A stretch of DNA of 64,000 nt from Penicillus capitatus (GCA_965649825.1 OZ287710.1:124001-188000), one strand, 5' to 3'; positions 24,153-38,145 are shown, numbered from the stretch's first letter. The notes: generated from the sequence alone by a model not told the origin. A program made the numbers and translations.

Positions 24153-24509
24153 ATGCGTCCTCCTCTCCTCTCGTCTTTGGGCAGATCTGCCGTCCGTGCT
24201 TTTCGGCAACGACGCAACGTCGCATCAGAGTTTCCGACCAGCTTCCCTTCACAACACCGCAAATCCACAGCCGACCGTTTTCGATCGCGCCTTCGGACGC
24301 CCTCTGATCTCAAGTCGCACGTTCTCATGAGCGCCGAAGGTGTTTGACCTCCTGTCCGTTCTAGACTCGGCAGAGATATACAGTGGTACCGATTCGGTAG
24401 TTCGCGTCTGGGACCGACGCCTCTAGCGCTGGATCATCTGCGCCGACTTCTCTTTGTGGAAGGACTCCTCGGACAAGACGGTACGTCATTTTCTAGCTAC
24501 CTTGTCTAA
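24153..24509 (+). CDS. Small putative mitochondrial protein
   Basis: Not recognised. Exons 24153-24313 and 24365-24509 join in frame across a 51 nt GT-AG intron to give 101 aa. The first 50 residues are Arg/Ser/Phe-rich with almost no acidic residues (MRPPLLSSLGRSAVRAFRQR), as expected of a mitochondrial presequence. The second exon reads DIQWYRFGSSRLGPTPLALDH followed by a hydrophobic RRLLFVEGLLGQDG. No known family comes to mind; a small respiratory-complex or mitoribosomal subunit is a guess only. It is divergent from the PKA regulatory gene, with 135 nt between starts. Confidence 0.5.
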
Positions 24510-24882
24510 GTACCCTGGGGCCTTTCTCACATGCCCTTCCCCCTCGCGTCTTCCTTTCTCATGTATCGTTTCTCAGATGACGGTATTTGACCGAGCCCTC
24601 TTGTTTACGTTCTGTAAGATTCCGTGCTTCTTGACGATATCTGTTCTTACGTTTTCTAGATGAGGGTACATGATCTGAGCCAGTGAGACCCTTTCTCACA
24701 CATCTGCTCCACTGCTCTGTATGTAATTGTGGTTTCTGTGCAGAGGATGATGATGCTTAATGAAGCGTTGATCTGTGTTGTGTAGATGTTGACGATGACG
24801 ATACGTAATCTCTGGCCACACAGATGTAACGCGTGTGCACACACAGACGGCATTAGAGTGTCTGTCCTTGTCCGTCGAGCAA
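24510..24882. other. Intergenic region before the eIF3c 3' end
   Basis: About 370 nt; T-rich and TTTCT-rich in its first half. Open frames on both strands here give no sensible peptide. Probably the convergent 3' ends of the small mitochondrial-type gene and eIF3c. Confidence 0.35.
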
Positions 24883-27721
24883 CTAAGCCATAGAAGTACT
24901 GGGCTGCATTTTGTTGCCGCTCTGATTTCGGGGGAGAGAATGAAAACCTCCACCACTGCCTTCACCTCGACCACGGCCTCTGCCACGAACATGAGCTCCA
25001 CCGCGTACATGACCGCTTCGAGCGCCTAATAACAAACAGAGACATTAGAATGAAATGCTGAATGTGGCGGCGTACGGTTAGAGTAGTTCTTTCGGACGCC
25101 GCCAGGTCCGTCATCGTCCCAATGTCCTTTTCGTCTTCCTTCTTCATCATCATGAATGCCGCCCGTTCGAAGGGAACGCAGATGTCGTTCATTGATTTCC
25201 AGCAGTAGATTCACTTTGTCTGCAAATTGAACGGCTGCGGTTTGCAGATGACTCGATTCTACGTTCTGCATAACAATCGTGTTGGTTGGCTGATCCCAGG
25301 CTCCGCGAATCTCTTCGTTGATAATCAGCTTGCTCACAATGGACTGCACCTACACAAGAAAGCAGATATTCAACTTGATGCCGCAGAGAGATGCGGCTGT
25401 ACTTTTTCTGGAGGAAGTTCAAACATGTCACACAATTGACTGCGGCTGAGGGAAATGTACTGCTCGGAATAAGAGAAAAGAAATGTCCTCAATGCTTCCT
25501 CTTTCATTTTCATTTTCAGCATTTCGAGCACGGAATCTTTGTTCTGCATCAGATTCCAGCACGACAGGGCCGTGACAAAATCATAAGCTGTCTTCCAATC
25601 CCCTCTCATCATCGCTTTGGTCGCAGCGACCACATGATCTTTGACGTTCTCTGGCGGACCAGAGAAGGTATGTCCAGTATAGTTGTCCAGCAACCACGTA
25701 AAGGGTTTGCTGATCACACGATGACTTGTCGACGAAAGTGCCGACGCTGCTAGACTGGGCACTTCCAGGAGCATGGCCGAGATGAGATGCACACATTCCA
25801 GAAGCTCCAGATTGATGTGCATATGGAATGGCATCTGTCTTTGGCGTTCGCGTTTCTCCTGCTCCGGCGATTTTTCTTGATAGCGATTCATGGCAACTCC
25901 TTGAGCCAAGAGTTCCTTGATCCGTCCTCCGGCATAGAGCTCCGACAAACAGCTCTGAGCATCGGTTATCAAACCGGCTCGAAATGCGGCCAGTCCCATC
26001 TGGGCAGCCGTTCTGTTGTGCAAGACCTGTGTCAAGATGTCCATCATTCCGGCATTGTCTTGCAGATGGCTCATCAAGAGACGGTCGCGTGCGGTGTAGA
26101 AATCATCGTGGATGCATTTATGGTAGATACTCATGAGAGTGGCACGTGCCTTTTCCCTTTCGTCTCCATGAACAAACACAATCTGTCCCAGAACGTCCAT
26201 GGCGACGAAGGGACTCTCTTCCATCTGGAAATCCTGTGGAATCTTTAGTACCATCTGCTCGTAATCGAAATCGTCGGCGCCTTTGTCTTCCTCGTCACCC
26301 GTCAAATCACCATCCACACCTGTCACATCAAATCCATATGATCTGTAAGCTCGCACTCAAGCGATCTCACTCGTCTGATCTTCGACAGCCTCTGTCTCGG
26401 ACTGCTTTTGGATGGCTAAGTTTCTCAAGGCGGCGTAAACGGCTTCTGCTTTGTAATAGTAATGCTCCATAAGACGGAGAGCCAACATCGACCTGCCTTT
26501 CATTCCCTCGTGCTCCTGAACAAAAGTGAGGACTTTTCTGCCCAGCGCCAGAAAGAAGACTTCATCCTTGAGTCTCTGCAGATAGAGATGCGTATGCGGA
26601 TCAATAAATTGCAGACTCTTAAAAAATTCATCATCCAAACGCTCTACATACGAGACCAACGGACACCAGGCCATTGCTTCTTCGTTCTCTTCATCTGGCG
26701 CCTCTTTCAGTTCTTCGAGCTGATCCATTTCGACCACGAGTTTAATATTCGGATGCTCTTTGAGAATGTCCAGAATCTGAAAACAGCAATGCACACAGTA
26801 CTTCCACTGTGAGATGCGCATGTGGGTCGTCATGTTTGGATTCAGATCAAATAGAGAGGAGATGACATGTGACAGCACTGTGACTGTCTGAGATTTTCCC
26901 CTCGCGACAGACACTAAGTACTGCAGCATCTCCAGTCTTTCAGTCTTGTCTGTGCCTCTCTTCCCTCTCGTCTGCATAATCTCATGCAGTTTCTCAGCGA
27001 CCATGGCATAAGTGATATCTGCTGGATCCATTGTTCGGAAACTGTCCTGCTTCTTCCCTTCCAGTTCTGCGGCATCGGGCGGTGCGACATCTCCCTGTTC
27101 AGACTCCGTGGAATCTGATAAATCTGATCCCTCCTCTGACGGCAACGGATGGGCACGAATCTCGGCGATCTCTTTGATGTAGTTCTTGTTGTGTTTAAAG
27201 AGTTTGTGTTTGAGAACGGTGAGGGCTTTGAGATTTGAAGGGCTCATCTTTTTGCGTCCCTCCACGTCGGACCACGTTTCTAAGCAAAAGTCCTCCAAAC
27301 GAACCAGCATTCGGACATATCTCTTGGGAATCGTCCCGTCGCCAATGGCTTTGACGGTGCGTTCCATTTGCTGATTGAGTTTGGTGAAGGCTGTCTGGAT
27401 GGCATTCCAGTCATTGATCTTCATTTTTTGCCAGAGTTCGTCGCAAACGGCACGCAGTTCCTCCATGCGCCGTACCTTCTCAGGCTTCACGACGCGTGCC
27501 TCGCCGTCGGAGTCGGAGCTGTCGGTGAAGCCAGTAACATAACGGCCGTCCGGGCGGTCATCCCCATCGCTCTCAACGTCTGAACCCGTATCTGTCGAAT
27601 CGTCCTTGTCATCTTCCGATACCTCATCGCTGCTCGGCGTTTCGGTGTCGGCGTCTGAGCTCGACCCCGACGAACCACGACCCCAGAAACGACCATAAGG
27701 TTGTTTAATTTCAGAGGCCAT
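24883..27721 (-). CDS. EIF3C: Eukaryotic translation initiation factor 3 subunit C
   Basis: Core PCI-domain subunit of eIF3, contacting eIF1 and eIF5 on the 40S. Begins MASEIKQPYGRFWGRGSS followed by a long Ser/Asp/Glu-rich stretch, then the eIF3c N-terminal domain (KRYVRMLVRLEDFCLETW; KMSPSNLKALTVLKHKL). The middle includes EMLQYLVSVARGKSQ and LLDNYTGHTFSGPPENVKDHV. The PCI end has LSRSQLCDMFELPPEKVQ, then IINEEIRGAWDQPTNTIVMQ. The last exon, after an intron near 25025, reads through an RGG-rich tail (GGAHVRGRGRGRGEGSGGG) to the stop at 24883. Only about three introns are needed, fewer than in neighbours. Another in-frame Met lies at 27745. Confidence 0.95.
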
Positions 27722-27856
27722 GACGCAGACGTTAAAGGCATACACAGAAATGGCTTACATGGCAGAATTTGAATAAAGATGTGACAGGTCAGAGGCGAAC
27801 AACCAACAACAAATTGCTTTGGAAACGGATCGATCGTCACCACACAAAGACCAAAT

Positions 27857-30800
27857 CTAGAGGTCCTCAAACTGAGATGCCCATCTGAAAATCTCTTGTT
27901 TATCGAGCCACGCTTCTCCAGGCAAGGAAGGAAGAGATGCAATGTCAGCACGGATCCATTCGATCACACGATCCCAATCGCGGGACTTGGGCATTTCTTC
28001 CTTCATCTTTTCTTCTCTCTGACAGGCCAGCATCAAGAAGTATAGCAGTCTCCATCTAAGGATCGGATTAATCTTGATCGTAATGAGGGACCATGGAGTG
28101 AGCCCTTGAGTTCCTTTGAAGAGGAGGAAAGAGAGTTTGGCAGTATCGAAACGGTCTCGCACGCACACCAGATCCAGAAAAGCATTGACAATCATGACAA
28201 ACTGCTCCCCATCACAGTTTTCCATATCCGAGAAGTAGTCCTGCATGCATTCCAGCAATTGTAGACTGCTTGGTTCGTCATCCCAGGTCATGAGTATCAA
28301 CAAACGCACAGCGCCACGATCGGCAAGAATGTCGGGACGCAGCAAGGACTTGAAGAGATGTCGCTGTGCCGCAAACTTTCCCAAGACGTGCCTGACATCG
28401 GCATCCAGACCCACAAGGGGATTTCTTGTATCGTCATCCTCGTCCGCCTCTGAACAGCAACATCAGAAAGGTTCTTACTCCAGATGATTGAGTATTAGCA
28501 CCTGGTTGCTCGAGACAGTTGTTCACGAGACGTACGATGCAACGGTTGGTGATGTCCAGGCTTCTCAGCAGCTGTCCTCTGCCTTGAAGGTAAACAATTC
28601 TTGCAAAACGGCATGCTTTGTGGAGGAGCGATTCGAAGAGACTGAGCCACTTCGTTTTGTCTCCATAGCCATAAAGCACTTCTGCAATGAGACATGCAAT
28701 GTCTAGAACGCGTGAGACATCAAAATTGACGTTCCAACGATGATCCAGGTAATCCGACACCACCGACAGGAATCGCAGAATACGCAGATCTGGCCGCTCT
28801 GCATGACCCTGCTCGAATACACCCATCACAGAACGGATCGCCTTGGACAGAGAAACGTACCTGCTCGTCCGCAATTGATAGACTCTGAATGAGCTTTGTC
28901 AGAAACTGTGACAAGAAGTCCTTGGCTGCTTCGTTGCCCTGAAGAACCAGACATCTGAAGCTGTGCTCCGCATGATCGTTGAGTTTCTGCAGCGCAATGT
29001 CGCGAGCGATACGGTTTTCCACAATAACAGAGATAGCATCACCCCAGTCAATTCCGTCAGCATGCAGAAAGACACAGGGCGTCAAAATCACCTTTGCACC
29101 ATGAACTGCATGAGAGATCGTTGTGGTAAATGATGAAGACTTTGAAGATGTATTCGCAGACGACGGACGCGACATTCTTGACGGTTGTAATCATCTCATC
29201 GATATGCTCCCCTCGACTGGTGAAGCTCTCATCTGTCGGTTTCTCAGATGATGTGACACTTCCGCTGCTGCTGTCGCAGGTGCTGTCTCCTCTGCTGCTG
29301 CAAGGTGTCACTCGGCGCATCTTGCGGCGATTGAGATCATCTTTACTGGGCATCGTTTTCAAGAGCTTGAGAATGAAATGCATATAATTTCTCTCGGCCA
29401 AACGGCAGGCCGAGAGCAAAACCAAATTATCATTCAGCACTTCACGCTCGATGATTGGAGGCACAGCTGTGGTCGACTCAACACAAGCATCTGTGGACTG
29501 AGAAGCAACGCCAGAACTGGAATCTTCCGAGTCGTACGGGACATGTTCATATATGAGAATGTAAGCATTGTTCATCCTAAGCAAGGATATTGCAAGAGAT
29601 CCATCAAGTGGTGTGGGAAGCGAAAGTGGTTGTGTACTTTGTGATGCGTTGGGTATCGTGCATATCGATGCCTGTGGTACCTCCATAACAATCTTCCTCC
29701 AGTCTGGCGTCGTCCCAGACCTCCACAAAACTGTCATCGAACCGCCACCACTTACAGTGACTGGCGCTTCGATGTCCAGACGGACGTTCTTTGATGAAGG
29801 AGTAGTAATGCCCTCCATCAATTTCACCTGTATGCACCACGATTCCTTTGAGATGATAATAACACTGTGCGGGATTGAGCTTGGGACTGTCGTCTCCTCC
29901 ATTCTGCACATCCTCCTCGTCTACCATACAGACATCACCTGAAAGACGCTTACATGTTTGGTGATGCCCTCGTTCTGCATAAGACCCGATGCGGTGTAAG
30001 GGAAGATATTAAGTTCCATAGGAAACTCGAATCGATCGTTGTTCTTGTAGGTTTCCATCAACTGGTAATCCATTTCAAATCTCTTGAGTTGAAGGACAAG
30101 AGTCATGGGAGGGGATTTGAGACACAGGCGTTTCAAGGCTGGGACTTTTTTGCCGATGGGCTCGCAATGGTATGCATCGGATCCTTCCAAGAGCTCTCCC
30201 TGAACATAGGCTTCCAGACTCTCATGCAAATTTGTTTTCCCCACAATATCCAAAGAGCACGACGTGTAGGTCTGCTCTGTTGCACTGATATATGTTTCCC
30301 CATTGTCTTTGCAGATGATCTACAGAAACGCCTCAGCGCGTGTGCTGGATGCGTCTTGTCAGAAATGACCTGCTGGACATGGGTTGTTCCCACCACATTT
30401 TTGATTATAGGCTTCATGCCATGACGCACCAAGTGCTCGTCCACGAGTTCCTAGAGGGTAGGTAACGTTGTGAAGGAATGGAGCAGAAAACGGCAGACTT
30501 GTGTTCTTTGGAAGAACTCTAGCGCATCGTGATGTTGTCTCACATCGATACGTGTCCCATCACCATGTGTGAAGCTGTCTAAGAACTCACGGGGATAGTA
30601 GCAACGTCGTCCGCTGCTTTGCAAATAACCAAAGACTTTCTGAAGTGCCGAAAATGCAGATCTGCCATGATCTTCCTTGTGTGGATCACAGTGGGCGGCC
30701 AGGATCGTATCTCTGATGGCGGGCTGCATGAAGAGCTGTTGAATGATGGAATTGATGTAACACGTTGCCCCTCCGTTCTGGAGACCAACGTATCCATGAG

Positions 30801-33800
30801 GAGAACGGGCGGCATTCGATCCAGCCACTTCCCTGACGGAAGCTCTGGGTCCAAAATGAAGTTCATTCAGGCACTCCAACGCAGCCTTGTGATTCAAACT
30901 GCGTTTTCGCATTAGTTGGACGAGAAGATCAAAGGCAGCATGACGCGCACAGTCAGGATTGGTCTTGGTTTTCATGATCTGCACGACTGTCTCCGATTGC
31001 AACGGCTCCAGCAACATCTGTGCTTTCGTCAGCAGAACAGCTTCCGGAAAGAGAATGTCTTGGATCAAGAACGTCACGAGATCACTCTCGGATGAGCGAA
31101 GCTGTGCACTCGGTTCCAACACGTTCAGCAAAACAATGAGCAATCTCAATTGATGACAAAGCTTCATGCCTTCTGGCTGACGCTCATATGGAGCCTCCTT
31201 GATACATTGAATGAGCTCATATGCCAAGGACTTCATATCTTCCATCTAAACAGCAGAGATCTCACGGATTCGTGTGAAAATGATCAGAGGCAGGAGGGGG
31301 ATTTACTTGTTCAGGAGATGGGTGTTTTAGGGAAGGTTGGATGAGATGTTCAATCAATGAATAGAACTCGGCGCAATGCATGGACTCTTGATCCGCTTGA
31401 TCGCGGTGTTTCCTCGCCCATTGGTACAAGGCCTCAGCTGCTGACTCGCTCTTACGACTGATGGCCATGGTGAGCTGGCAGAAGGAATGGCGAATTTTGG
31501 GCAGTGGATTCAACAGTTCCCACATCAGAGTTTCCACGATGCCTGGACAGCACAGAGTGGGAATGTGTCGGGCTGGGAGCTATGGTCTGCCTGGGTAAGC
31601 GAGAAAATACTCAAGTGCCAGTCTCCATTGTTCGATCATCTTGATGATTTGCTCAACGGCCACTTCAATGAGTTGCACATCCGTGATGGCCGGTTCGACA
31701 AACGGCTTCCATGAACGACTGGCGTCGACGGCCACGCCAATGAGATATTCGATCACTCTTCCCAGGACCTGTGCCGAATGGATGTGCTCACGCTTTTCTT
31801 CAGTTGCTGTTCTCGTCACGGCAGGCATCGAGACAGAATCCACTGACATGCACCCCTGCAATTCCGATTCCTGAACACCATAGTATGTCCATCTGACAGT
31901 TATGTCACTCAAAACATGGTCACACATCCTGAGATGCAGCAGTGGATGCCTCTTGGTCGACAGCGATGACCTTTTCCATGGCCACATGTTCCGTCTCGCC
32001 AGTCGTGGTTTCGACGGCGCCCTCGGCCGTATCCTCTCTCACGATACTCATACCAGAAGTCGTGTTTCCTTTTCGCTTCTGTTCGGCATGGTGCTTGGCA
32101 GCAGTAGCTGACCCAGATGCCGAGACATCCATAATACCCGACTCCACATCGCGACTCGATTCGGACACCATCATGCGATCTTCGGACTCCTCCATGGACT
32201 TTTCCTGAACAGTGTCTGCGAGGATAAGTCGCTCTGCAGGTCTTGAATCTTCTCCTTGTGGAGATGAATGTGCACTGCACGTTGAAGAGTTCTTTCTTTT
32301 CAGTCGCCACATTAGGTGTCCCACAATATCTACTCCAATACTGTGCAGTCTCTGCTGAGCCATTGGAATTTCCTCTGCATAGAGATAGAGAACCGTTTGC
32401 TGAATGTTTTCGTATGCGTTACCTGGGCGTACATTTGAAAGATCCACACGTGCAATTGTATCCAAAATATACGCAACACAACAACACCCAAGCTCCTCAA
32501 AGTCATCTCTGGTGGATGCCACATACTTCAATGCCCCGATAATGGCCTAGAGAACGAGGCATTGTCATCAGCGGCGAGAAGAGGTGCTGAGGTACCCTTA
32601 AAGCATAACGCGTTTGCTCAACGGTGTGGTTGAGTGTCTCTGAAGGAAAGAGGTCCTTTTCAAGTGCCTCTGCCAGTTGCTTGGAGGGCGTGTAATTCAA
32701 AGCCTCACTCAGAGACATGAGCAAAGGCTGATGGACAGGCAAACTGTCCAGTACAACGCATACGCTTTCATGCAATGATGCAGAGCACACAGAATCTGCA
32801 AGAAAAACTAAGATCCTGTTCATCTCGTCCTGAAACACAGAGTGACATCATTGTCCATTGGATAGCAGGAAGGTGTGTGACATACAGACTGTGAGAGCAT
32901 GCTCTTTAGATTGCCGACGATGGAGAACTGCTTTTCTGTCGTTGCCTGACCCAGTGCAAAATCCAGAGCATCGATGCAACGACTGATGTAGGTTCCATAG
33001 ATGCCATCGATCTTCGTCTTTTCTTTGCAGAGCTTCTCAATGACAGCCGCACAGCTCATTTCTGGATCTCCTTGGGCCAGTTTTATTAAACTGTCCGTCA
33101 GAGATGTCATGAGTGTCTGCAGGAATTCATTGAGCAATTCGAGGTGCAAGTACAGCTTGATGATCAATGATTTTGAATTGGAGACGACATCTGGGATTGC
33201 CGTATTTAAGAAAATCTTCCACAGGAACTTCATGGCCGGTTGATCGTCGATAGATTCCTGAAAGTAGGAGATAGACTTGAAGAGGCACATCTGGAAACAT
33301 TCAAATGCATGGATGTCCATCTCGGCCACATCCAATTGGCACATTCTTTCATGGAGGAACTCAAAAAGCGTCGCAGAAGAGAACATGTGTGGTGGATATT
33401 CCATTCTGTCACATAACCATCGCAGGACGTCTTCTCTGACATCCTCATGCAACGGATGTAATACACAGACATCCCAAATCCGCTTCGCCAGATTGATGGA
33501 GAGGGATCTCTGCAACGAATGAATGGTGTAGAGAATGTGGTTGATGAGTCTACGGCAGTAATAGATGTCAATCATAGCGGAACTGCTGTTTTGCATTTTC
33601 TCCATCAAAGTGTGATAGCGCTCCAAGGTTGAGACCAAGAGATCCAGAGGATCCACATTGAGGTGCTTGTTGGAATAGCATTCGTCTGCCAAGAGAAACA
33701 TCTCGACGAAGACTTGAACCATGGTGTGCGAAATGCGCCCGTTTTGGAGAACATCGATGGACTTGTGAAGATACTTCTCGGGGAGATCGTAGCAGCCACG

Positions 33801-35745
33801 TTGAAAGTAGTTCTGAATGCATTCTCTGAAATGCGCCGTCTTGCTAGAATCATCCAGTGTGGTCATCTCTAACACTTCCCAATAGAGTTTTAGCAGAGGC
33901 TCCACACAGTCCACCTAGCAGTCAGTCCACGTATTGAGAAACGGAAGTCATGGTCAAGGACAGTGACAGAAGTGTCTTCGCGTTGAAGAATGGCGTGAAG
34001 AATCATGAAGTTCTTGGCAACATAACCAGGACTGCCAATTCCTTTGCTGATGCGATCAATGACGTAACGGACGTGATCCAGATGCATCTTCTTGGAAAGA
34101 GCTGTGGTCATTTGCACCATGTTATCTCTCAGACCCTCAAAAACGCCATCCTGCATAGCATAGGCATATGAGAGTGCGCTCGATGGATGACAGAAAGAGA
34201 TGACAGGTTCGATGAGAGACCACAAGGCATCGATGTGTTCGGTCTCAAAAATCTTGCACTTCACCATGCGTTCCAAAACAGCCAGAACCTAAATTATAAA
34301 GAGTGAGAGTGGAACCAGCATCTAGGCGTGGTTGAACGTGTTCTGCATAGTGCACTTTTTCGACATGTGATGCAAGCATCATACCAACGATATCTTCCCG
34401 ATTCAGCCACATTTCTAATTCCTGCGATCACACGAATGACGTGACGTGTCATGACTTATCGATCGTCGTGGTACTTGAAGGGGGATCGGATCGTCAAAGA
34501 CAGCGACTCCGTCTAAGTAACTCCCCAAACAGCGCACGGCTGTAAGTCTGCCCTTAAAGTTTCCTTGTTTGAGTTCCTCCTTCAGGACATGTCTCCTGAA
34601 CACGCCCACCTGCATGATCCCATTAATGACATATCCTTCCACACGGCAGGAATCGACCGTCTCTTCTGCAGAGGTAGCAGATTCCGTGAAGAAGACAATT
34701 CTGTACAGATGCTCCATGAACGTTGGAGAAGAGAGAAATGCGAAATTAAGATTCTCGATCGGACTCTTTCGAACATCAGACATCGCCATTTTCACCACAT
34801 CATTGAGAGGGCGAAGCATTTCCTTGTCAATCCCCGAGCATGTCATCTATCCACATCGCTCTCCATCTCCGCCGCAGAAGAGGTGTCCCGTTACTTGAGA
34901 AAAGAGTGTCAGAATAGACTCCAAGAGTTCTTCCGATGTCGGATCCATGTACTCTTCGTACACTTGGTGAGAGAAGAACTGCTCCAGCATCTGGAACAGA
35001 CAGGTGCTCACTCTTTTCGTGAGAGCAAAAGAGTGACCGACTTTGCACACAATTCCGAGACAACTGTCACAGATCTCCACAGCCAGCGATTTGGGCCACA
35101 TGTCATCAGATGGATCTGAAGAAGAGGCTCCAGGAGAACAGGAGGGAGATGGCACATGATCCGAGAAGTGCAGGTTCATATAGATCATTGTCTCCGTGTC
35201 AAACAGCAGATCCAAACATCTGAAGGCTCTGAATGCCAATTCTGGAAAAACTTTGAAATCGATCTCCGTTGTCTTTTCGAGTGATGTTAAGGCGATTTTG
35301 TTCAATAGTCGACCCCATGCCACGAATTCAGGCAGTAAATTCTCCGTGGGTTCTTGTCGGAGAACCTGTTTCCATAAGATGGGGAAGATTTGCGTCAGGA
35401 ACTCCCGACTTGGCCGAAATATCTCGGCTGTCAACCTAACTCCGAGACGACGTTCTTAGAAGATGGCGTGTCGTGATGCGGTGTATAGGGTTCTCACCGT
35501 TCCGCCTCGACAAATGTCAGAATCGCTTGGAGACACTGTCGCGTTTCAGCTGCATGCAAGACGAAACGCCGGTCGACCCGAAGTCCTTTTTTCACCGTTT
35601 CGAAGATTTCAAGCGAGTATACTTCAGATACGTCGTCGTCTGGATAGTCCTCTGTTTCATTCGTCATCTCGTGACCGGAATCGCTCGCGGAACTGAGCGA
35701 ATCGGACATATGACTCGCGGCGCCATTCACAGACTCGGCACTCAT
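27857..35745 (-). CDS. Giant C19 ubiquitin hydrolase, USP9X/FAM type
   Basis: Very large deubiquitinase: 7.9 kb with about 15 short introns, implying roughly 2,400 residues, like USP9X. The long N-terminal two-thirds is alpha-helical repeat-like sequence with no motif I can name. The catalytic domain starts near 30810 with the Cys box GLQNGGATCYINSIIQQLF, then VRQHHDALEFF, zinc-ribbon Cys pairs and KSPPMTLVLQLKRFE. The His box is at about 29810-29860: VVHTGEIDGGHYYSFI, then RFDDSFVEVW. A helical C-terminal region runs to WASQFEDL. The start at 35745 (MSAESVNGAASH) is tentative, and exon borders were not all checked. All fragments are on one strand in the correct order, which supports one gene. 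Confidence 0.9.
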
Positions 35746-35855
35746 GGAAACAGCGACGACGACGAACGAACGAACGGCACGAACGCACAAACAGGCAACG
35801 AAAGGCAAGGCAATGGACCAGACGTTTGAAATGAAAAGCATCTAAGTGAGGCGCC

Positions 35856-36349
35856 ATGTTCCCGGTATCTTCCTCTGGGCTACGCCTGTCTCTCGGTGAT
35901 GTCCCGACGGACATCCATGTCAGTCGCTACGCAGATCGGCTTCTGTGTTTCGTGACCCAGACAGGCACATGTGGATCCATCCTTCAGGCAAAGTGCGTTT
36001 GGGTTGTTCAAAGGCGGCGAACGACATCGATGGGGTGCAGAACGGTGGTTCGTGGAGACGGGAGCGTCGATGTGGTGATCGAGCCTCTGTTCGGTCGACG
36101 CGATCGCGAGGAGATGTTTGTTTGTGCAAAGAGATTGGCATTAAAGTTTCGCCAAGAAGCACAAGACTCGAGGTCTGTTTAAAGAATCCGTCCGCCCCCT
36201 ATACAAATGACAGCTTTATATGATAATGTAGACCCCTCATTCTGTGCATGGCCTTGCATGAGCTTCCTCCACACCAGATGCAAAAAACTGTCAACGCGGC
36301 TCATGCTGCCTATCTCAGACTGCCAGCGAGAGACACAGAAAGAGTATAA
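35856..36349 (+). CDS. PSMG3: Proteasome assembly chaperone 3-like protein
   Basis: Resembles PAC3, which with PAC4 guides assembly of the 20S alpha ring. Exons 35856-35992, 36041-36172 and 36232-36349 join in frame to 128 aa, the family length. Recognised features: GDVPTDIHVSRYADRLLCFVT followed by QTGTCGSILQ (family: VPTxV...VTQxGKxGTL), the central VVIEPLFGRRDREEMFVCAKRL, and after the second intron PLILCMALHEL, matching the last beta strand. The 59 nt second intron has an internal AG that would stop the frame, so the distal AG must be used. It is divergent from the deubiquitinase gene with about 110 nt between starts. Confidence 0.75.
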
Positions 36350-36453
36350 AAACAAAAACACAGAACCTCATTAAATCCAACGGTACTGCACCTCTAAGTC
36401 TTCGAAATAACAACGACAACAACAAAAAAACGATGCGGGCTTGTCCACATGCC

Positions 36454-37962
36454 TCATTGGGTCGCATTATTGGATGTCATACTATTAACGGGGGTAGGTA
36501 TCTGTCCAGACGTCGAAGTGGTTGTGCTCAGCATGTCTGGAAGAGAGGCCAACTCAGCCGCCGGCGTCTCGGGCGTGACAGTGACGTCTTCACCCGCATC
36601 CATAGCAACGGCCGATGTGAACGCCAGTAGATCTGGTTTTTGTGGATAGGAATGCACCATCAGTGTTGCCACTTGTTCAGGTCTCAAGATCTAAAACCAC
36701 AACCCACATGACTTCTATCTCTCTCAAATCGCATTGCTCGATGTCACCTTATGGATAATGGTTGAGCAGAACTGAAGCATTGCATTGTTCTCGACTCTGA
36801 GGATGTCTCGCAGTCGAATCACCGTCTGGTTTGTCTTCAAATGTTCCAGTGCGATTTTGTGTGCCACGGTCTGCGATACAAGTATGGTCTGAATTGTTAA
36901 ATGGAGCTTCTTTCTTTCATCCACCAATCCCTGCAACTGATCGATATACAGTCGTCTCAATTGCACCAGTTCTGTCTTCTGGATCTCGGACAGCTTTAAC
37001 TGACCCAGAACGGACTGCCATTTTCGCAGCTCCTCAATTTCTGAAGTATGATACTCGCGAACAATCCAGACTTTGCAAAGCAGTGGATTGATAACGCACA
37101 GCTTCATGAAGACTTTGCTCACTTCTTCGATCAATTCCCGAATTCGATTTGTCGATCCCCCCGTACTGGAATTAAACTCGACCAATGCTGACGATATCTC
37201 TGTCACGTATGTATGCCAAATCTGCATAACATCTTCAGGGGTCATCTTCTTCAGAGACTCCGTGCTCAGTTTCAATTCTTTGCCCTTGATGGCAGTGAGA
37301 CTCAGCGATGAACGACGGGTGCCGAGTTCCTTTTCGTGTTCAGCCTGATCCGATTCTGCCGCTTGCTGTTGCTGCACAAGCTTGATATGCTCGTCTCGCA
37401 TAGCCAAGACCTTCTCCAGGAGACTGTTATGGCTCTGCAGAGATGCATTCTCCATCACCAACTGCTCAACGCGTTGTTCAAGAGTCGTGATCTGTTGATG
37501 CAATTCATTGATCTTTGCCTTCTGCCGTTCGCGAAAGCGTTTTTGAGCCATACGATTCTTCTCTTGCACTTGGGAATGCTTGGCATCTGTCTTAGAGATG
37601 GCGTTCCGTGGCGTGGAACTGTTGTTCCGTATAACAGTTGCCGATCTTCTGCTGTTTTCGTAGCCAACAATCGCAGGTTTTGTATCCACTATTCCCAACG
37701 CTGTCGCGGATGGCCGATTTTGGAAATACCCTTGGTCCGGCGCCACGAACTGTGGCGTTTCCAGAAACGGCTGAGTGGCATTCAGGTCATAGGTGTCGCC
37801 ATAACTGCCTTGTTGCTGCTGTTGCTGCTGTTCTTGCATTGCGGGCGTCACCACGCGACGCTCGTTTAATGTCACAAGATAACTCTGCAAGGCTTCGTCG
37901 ATGTCCAGGAAGTTGTCAACGAGCTCCACAGATTTAAGACCTTCGCCAGATAAAGCGTCCAT
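36454..37962 (-). CDS. bZIP transcription factor with C-terminal regulatory domain
   Basis: Nuclear DNA-binding protein. The basic region is NRMAQKRFRERQKAK, keeping the Asn and Arg of the bZIP consensus, followed by a leucine zipper (INELHQQITTLEQRVEQLV and MENASLQSHNSLLEKVL). A poly-Gln run (EQQQQQQQG) lies near the N-terminus. After the zipper comes a helical domain of about 200 residues. A final exon beyond a 50-60 nt intron begins ILRPEQVATLMVHSYPQKPDLL, an element I associate with bZIP factors of algae and protists whose C-terminal domains are loosely DOG1-like. The stop is at 36454, convergent with the PAC3-like gene. Target sites cannot be inferred. Confidence 0.88.
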
Positions 37963-38145
37963 TCACTTAATCGATGCTCCTGGCGATGCACCGGACGAGA
38001 GTTACGCGAGGATGAGATAATGAGGGATGCGCGGTTTTGAGTAAAATGACGGAAAACCTCCTCTTCTTATCAAATAATCATTGCGTCATCCTTAGTAAGC
38101 CCTTCTATCAACAGTTATGAAAAGACAGCCACGTGTCCAATCGCA

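Noticed and set aside
24454-24663. Forward open frame of about 70 residues after the small mitochondrial-type gene
   Set aside because: T-rich, no acceptable splice joins to the upstream exon, and the upstream gene has its own stop at 24509.
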